From positions 1 through 8,290 of the forward strand of contig SVJI01000056.1 in assembly GCA_015069065.1 (NCBI GenBank): DNA of 8,290 nt, read 5' to 3'. Positions 5,319 to 8,290 of this stretch are shown here, in pieces (within the stretch, counting starts at the first letter, position 1; each line of letters opens with the position of its first letter). This stretch comes from Oscillospiraceae bacterium. Lineage in GTDB: Bacteria > Bacillota > Clostridia > UMGS1883. The notes beneath the pieces are model-generated. The model was not told the origin of the DNA. It saw only the letters and a program-made list of their open reading frames with translations, and ran no database searches. The translations under genes and the position numbers were made by a program.

Positions 5319-7247
5319 TCAAACGATTCTTCCAAACATTTTTTCAATCTGATACTTTGTCAGCTTTATGGTGATTGGTCTGCCGTGCGGGCAGGTTGTA
5401 ATTCCCTCCAGTGCTGATGCCTCTGCGTAAAGCTTTTCAAGCTCCTTTATGGAGAGAGTTTGATTTGCCTTTATGGCGCTGCGGCATGCTACTGTGTAAA
5501 CCGCCTTATCCAAAGCGGCGGTAACTTCTCCACTCTCTTCTCCTGAAAGTACGCCAATCATTTCCACAAAAAGGTCTGCACCCTCTTCAAACGGACAGTT
5601 AGCAGGAAGAGAACGCAACACCACACTGCTGCCTCCGAAATCCTCAAGCTCAAATCCCATATCAAGGAGAAAGTCACTTTTTTCAAGTGCGAGAGTTTTT
5701 TCGTTTGGAGTAAGGTTTACGCTGATTGGCATAAGCAAAAGCTGTGTTTCTGCCTTGTAGCCGTTTTGACGAATCTGCTCGTAGCGGATTCGTTCATGGG
5801 CGGCGTGCTGATCCATCAGGAAAAATTCACCGTCGCCCTCCGCCAAAATATATGTGGAGAAAAGCTGACCGATAATCCGCACATCACATACAGGGGCAGG
5901 TGGATTTTCAGCAGCACTGTTGGGTGTGGGTGCCCAAGCCTTACTTATAGAGGGCTTTTCCTCTATGTGCTTTAGAGAAGAGGTGTTTAATGCGGGAGAA
6001 GTATCCGCTTTCAAATTTTTAATTCCCTCAATCTCTCTTACAGGGAGCTTTCCGCCGTAGGGGAGAACCTCCTCGCGTATCTGATTTGTGGTAAGGGGCT
6101 TTGCCGCTTCTTTAGGTACACTTTGTGGAACGTATGGTTTAAATGCCGTACTTTTTTCCGTCTGCTTGGGCGCAAAGGAAAGCTGCTGCGCATTTTTGAC
6201 TGTTATCGGCATTTTATAGGAATCCTTGTTTTTAAATACGTTAACCTCTCTGGGAGAGGCATCCTTAGAAAGTGCATTTTTAACCGCCCAGTAAACTGCC
6301 TCATATACGTCCTGTTCTGATGCGAACTTAACCTCTATTTTTCCGGGATGTACGTTTACATCCACAAGAGAGGGGGACATTTCAATATTAAGCACGCATA
6401 CAGGGAAACGGCCTATCATAAGCTCATTTTTATAAGCTTCGCTTATTGCAGTAAGCAAGGTCTTATTTACCACATATCTTCCGTTTATAAAAAATATCTG
6501 CATCAGCCTGTTGGGGCGTGACAAATTATTTTTACCTGCAAGACCGAAAACACGGATATTGTTTTTTGTATAATCAGTTTCAACAGTAAAGGATGCAATA
6601 TCCTTACCGTAAACGGCGTGGACTGCATTTTTCAATAAATTATCACCAGGGGAGAAAAGAACCTCTTTGCCGTCACGAATAAGCCTGATTGAAACATTAG
6701 GATGACTCAGCGCCTGTTTGTTACACACATCGGTAACGGCAGATGCCTCTGTAGAATCCTTTTTTAAAAATTTCATTCTGGCAGGGGTGTTGAAAAAGAG
6801 ATTTTTTACAACAATCGTCGTACCGTCGGGGCAGCCTGCACCCTCAAACAAAACCTCTTCGCCGCCCTCCACAACAACGTGAGTTCCCTCTAAATCGGAG
6901 CGCTGCTTTGTAAAAAGCTCCGTACGGCTTACTGCGGCAATGCTGCACAGGGCTTCACCTCTGAAACCAAGTGTGGATATACTCTCAAGGTCCAAGTCCG
7001 TCTTTATCTTACTGGTGGCATGACGTAAAAACGCCGTCCTTGCATCATCCTTATCCATTCCGCTGCCGTTATCGGAAACACGCATATAAGTAGTGCCCCC
7101 ATCACGGATTTCAACGGTAACGGTTGTGGCACCTGCGTCAATAGCATTTTCCACAAGCTCTTTTATAACGCTTGCCGGACGCTCGACGACCTCGCCTGCG
7201 GCAATTTTTTCAGCCGTGAATTTATCCAGTACGTTTATTTTTCCCAT
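5319..7247 (-). CDS. mutL: DNA mismatch repair endonuclease MutL
   Basis: MutL links MutS mismatch recognition to strand removal. In organisms without MutH it nicks the new strand itself. The 642-residue protein has an N-terminal GHKL ATPase domain (about 1-330): KELVENAIDAG with E30 and N34, DNGSGM (59-64), TLGFRGEALCSI (92-103), KNLFFNTPARMKF (148-160) and VDVNVHPGKIEVKF (295-308). A proline- and lysine-rich, probably disordered linker spans about 335-452. The C-terminal domain carries the metal-binding endonuclease motif DQHAAHERIRYE (479-490), ACRSAIKANQ (587-596), CPHGRP (619-624) and FGR near the end (638-640). QLLLMP (502-507) fits the consensus for binding the sliding clamp. All endonuclease motifs are present, so it should be an active nicking enzyme. 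The start is ATG at 7247, with AGGAGG seven bases upstream. It follows mutS by 31 bases and precedes miaA by 14. Confidence 0.98.
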   Translation of the reverse strand: MGKINVLDKFTAEKIAAGEVVERPASVIKELVENAIDAGATTVTVEIRDGGTTYMRVSDNGSGMDKDDARTAFLRHATSKIKTDLDLESISTLGFRGEALCSIAAVSRTELFTKQRSDLEGTHVVVEGGEEVLFEGAGCPDGTTIVVKNLFFNTPARMKFLKKDSTEASAVTDVCNKQALSHPNVSIRLIRDGKEVLFSPGDNLLKNAVHAVYGKDIASFTVETDYTKNNIRVFGLAGKNNLSRPNRLMQIFFINGRYVVNKTLLTAISEAYKNELMIGRFPVCVLNIEMSPSLVDVNVHPGKIEVKFASEQDVYEAVYWAVKNALSKDASPREVNVFKNKDSYKMPITVKNAQQLSFAPKQTEKSTAFKPYVPQSVPKEAAKPLTTNQIREEVLPYGGKLPVREIEGIKNLKADTSPALNTSSLKHIEEKPSISKAWAPTPNSAAENPPAPVCDVRIIGQLFSTYILAEGDGEFFLMDQHAAHERIRYEQIRQNGYKAETQLLLMPISVNLTPNEKTLALEKSDFLLDMGFELEDFGGSSVVLRSLPANCPFEEGADLFVEMIGVLSGEESGEVTAALDKAVYTVACRSAIKANQTLSIKELEKLYAEASALEGITTCPHGRPITIKLTKYQIEKMFGRIV

Positions 7248-7254
7248 GGGGACA

Positions 7255-7260
7255 CCTCCT
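7255..7260 (-). promoter_or_regulatory. Shine-Dalgarno site of mutL
   Basis: The minus strand reads AGGAGG with seven bases to the ATG at 7247. It is a near-consensus site in the 31-base mutS-mutL gap and fixes the mutL start. Confidence 0.8.
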
Positions 7261-7278
7261 TATCTTATAACTAAATTC

Positions 7279-8290
7279 TTATAAGAGTTTTTGCAGCTCA
7301 TAGAGCTTATTCATCGCCTCAATGGGAGTCAGTGTTGTAACATCTACTGCGCGCAGCGCATCTGCAAGCTTACTGCTTCCCATGTCTGCAAAGCCTATTT
7401 GCATATCCTCTGCGTTTTCTGCGCCCAGTGCGATTTTTTCGCCTGCCGCACTTCCTTTGGTATTCCCCTCTACAGAGGCGAGGACCTCTTTCGCCCTCTT
7501 AATTACACTGTCGGGAACTCCTGCAAGCTTTGCAACCTCAATACCGAAGCTGTCATCCGTGCCCCCGCGCACAATTCTGCGGAGGAAGGTTATGTCATCG
7601 CCGCGCTTTTTACAGGCGGTATTATAGTTCACAACACCCAAGATATTGCCCTCCAGTGCCGTAAGCTCATGGTAGTGGGTTGCAAAAAGTGTCTTTGCAC
7701 CGACTTTTTTTGCTATATGCTCTATAACAGCCCATGCTATTGAAAGTCCGTCAAAGGTGCTGGTTCCGCGGCCTATTTCATCAAGGATGCACAAGCTCTT
7801 TTTCGTGGCGTTTTTAAGAATATAGCTGACCTCATTCATTTCAAGCATAAATGTACTTTGCCCGGAGGCAAGGTCATCAGAGGCACCTATTCTGGTAAAT
7901 ATTTTATCAATGATACCACATTCGCAGCTTTGCGCCGGAACGAAGCTTCCCATCTGTGCCATAAGTGCGATAAGCGCAGTCTGGCGCATGTATGTAGACT
8001 TACCTGCCATGTTGGGACCGGTAATAATCGCCATGCGGTTATCTGTACAATCAAGAACTGTATCATTCGGTACAAAAAGACTGTGTGAAAGCACCTTTTC
8101 CACAACGGGATGGCGTCCCTCTTTAATACACAGCTTGTCTGAGAGATTAACCTCGGGCTTTTTGTAATTGTTTTTTACGGCTGCCTCTGCGAGGGAGTAG
8201 AGAGTATCTGTTACCGCTATTGCATGGGCGGTTTTTTCTATTCTCTCAAGCTGCTCACAAACCTTTGCACGGACGCTTTGGAAAGTTTCA
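7279..8290 (-). CDS. mutS: DNA mismatch repair protein MutS, C-terminal part (cut by window edge)
   Basis: MutS binds mismatches and small loops as a dimer and, with ATP, recruits MutL. The frame is open to the right edge, so the gene starts outside the window. I read 336 codons (from base 8289) of an expected 850-900 or so; the GTG at 8103 is internal, since the frame continues upstream with typical MutS sequence (IKEGRHPVVEKV). The visible part begins in the helical core and holds the whole ATPase domain: the Walker A motif TGPNMAGKST (90-99 of this fragment), SGQSTFMLEMNEV (142-154), the Walker B motif SLCILDEIGRGTST (165-178), the conserved histidine loop LFATHYHEL (201-209) and SFGIEVAKLAGVP (247-259). 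The end (about 310-336) is the usual helix-turn-helix dimerisation tail, ending LTPIEAMNKLYELQKLL. The clamp-binding site that relatives often carry as QLSLF appears only as QIGF (297-300). Confidence 0.97.
   Translation of the reverse strand, partial: ETFQSVRAKVCEQLERIEKTAHAIAVTDTLYSLAEAAVKNNYKKPEVNLSDKLCIKEGRHPVVEKVLSHSLFVPNDTVLDCTDNRMAIITGPNMAGKSTYMRQTALIALMAQMGSFVPAQSCECGIIDKIFTRIGASDDLASGQSTFMLEMNEVSYILKNATKKSLCILDEIGRGTSTFDGLSIAWAVIEHIAKKVGAKTLFATHYHELTALEGNILGVVNYNTACKKRGDDITFLRRIVRGGTDDSFGIEVAKLAGVPDSVIKRAKEVLASVEGNTKGSAAGEKIALGAENAEDMQIGFADMGSSKLADALRAVDVTTLTPIEAMNKLYELQKLL

Noticed and set aside
8101..8103. GTG at 8103 as the start of a short MutS-like gene
   Set aside because: The frame continues upstream to the window edge with typical MutS sequence (IKEGRHPVV and the helical core), so this codon is an internal valine.
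1..8290. Search for a CRISPR array, mobile element, tRNA or novel defence system
   Set aside because: There are no spaced direct repeats, transposase or integrase motifs, terminal repeats or tRNA-like folds that I can see. The window is filled by recognised housekeeping genes.

Overview
The window is a single, almost gap-free block of ten genes, all transcribed from the minus strand, so it reads from position 8290 down to 1. The gene set points to a Gram-positive bacterium of the phylum Bacillota, most likely class Clostridia. The signs are sepF and a ylmE/ylmH-type division-associated cluster, Shine-Dalgarno sites close to AAGGAGG before most genes, a MutL with the endonuclease motif of organisms that lack MutH, and occasional TTG starts. 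Moderate base composition and codon use would suit an Oscillospirales-like gut clostridium, but I cannot name a genus from this sequence.

In transcription order, the right half (8290 to about 4128) is an RNA/DNA maintenance module: the C-terminal part of mutS (cut by the window edge), mutL, miaA and hfq. MutS and MutL act together in mismatch repair. MiaA isoprenylates A37 of tRNAs that read UNN codons, and Hfq is the RNA chaperone. Synteny of mutL, miaA and hfq is widespread in bacteria. A TTG-initiated, membrane-anchored HlyD-like adaptor protein (4088 to 2892) follows hfq.

The left half (2892 to 1) is the module that in Bacillota usually lies just downstream of the division and cell-wall genes: a YggS/YlmE pyridoxal-phosphate protein, SepF (membrane anchor of FtsZ), YlmH (S4-domain RNA-binding protein), LspA (lipoprotein signal peptidase II) and the N-terminal half of an RluD-family 23S rRNA pseudouridine synthase, which is cut by the left edge.

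Neighbouring genes overlap or are separated by at most 50 bases (mutS-mutL about 31, mutL-miaA 14, miaA-hfq overlap 20, hfq-hlyD-like 39, hlyD-like-yggS overlap 1, yggS-sepF 50, sepF-ylmH overlap 13 or gap 14 depending on the start, ylmH-lspA 16, lspA-rluD overlap 8). I see no convincing terminator or promoter, so one long operon extending past both edges is the simplest reading. No stretch over 300 bases lacks a gene. I see no tRNA, rRNA, CRISPR array, mobile element or attachment site.

Nothing here looks like a new defence or mobile system. This is a conserved housekeeping operon. The points worth a second look are modest: the orphan HlyD-like protein between the two modules, the absence of ylmG and divIVA from the sepF-ylmH-lspA cluster, a weak clamp-binding motif in MutS beside a good one in MutL, two start-codon questions, and a small hairpin before sepF.
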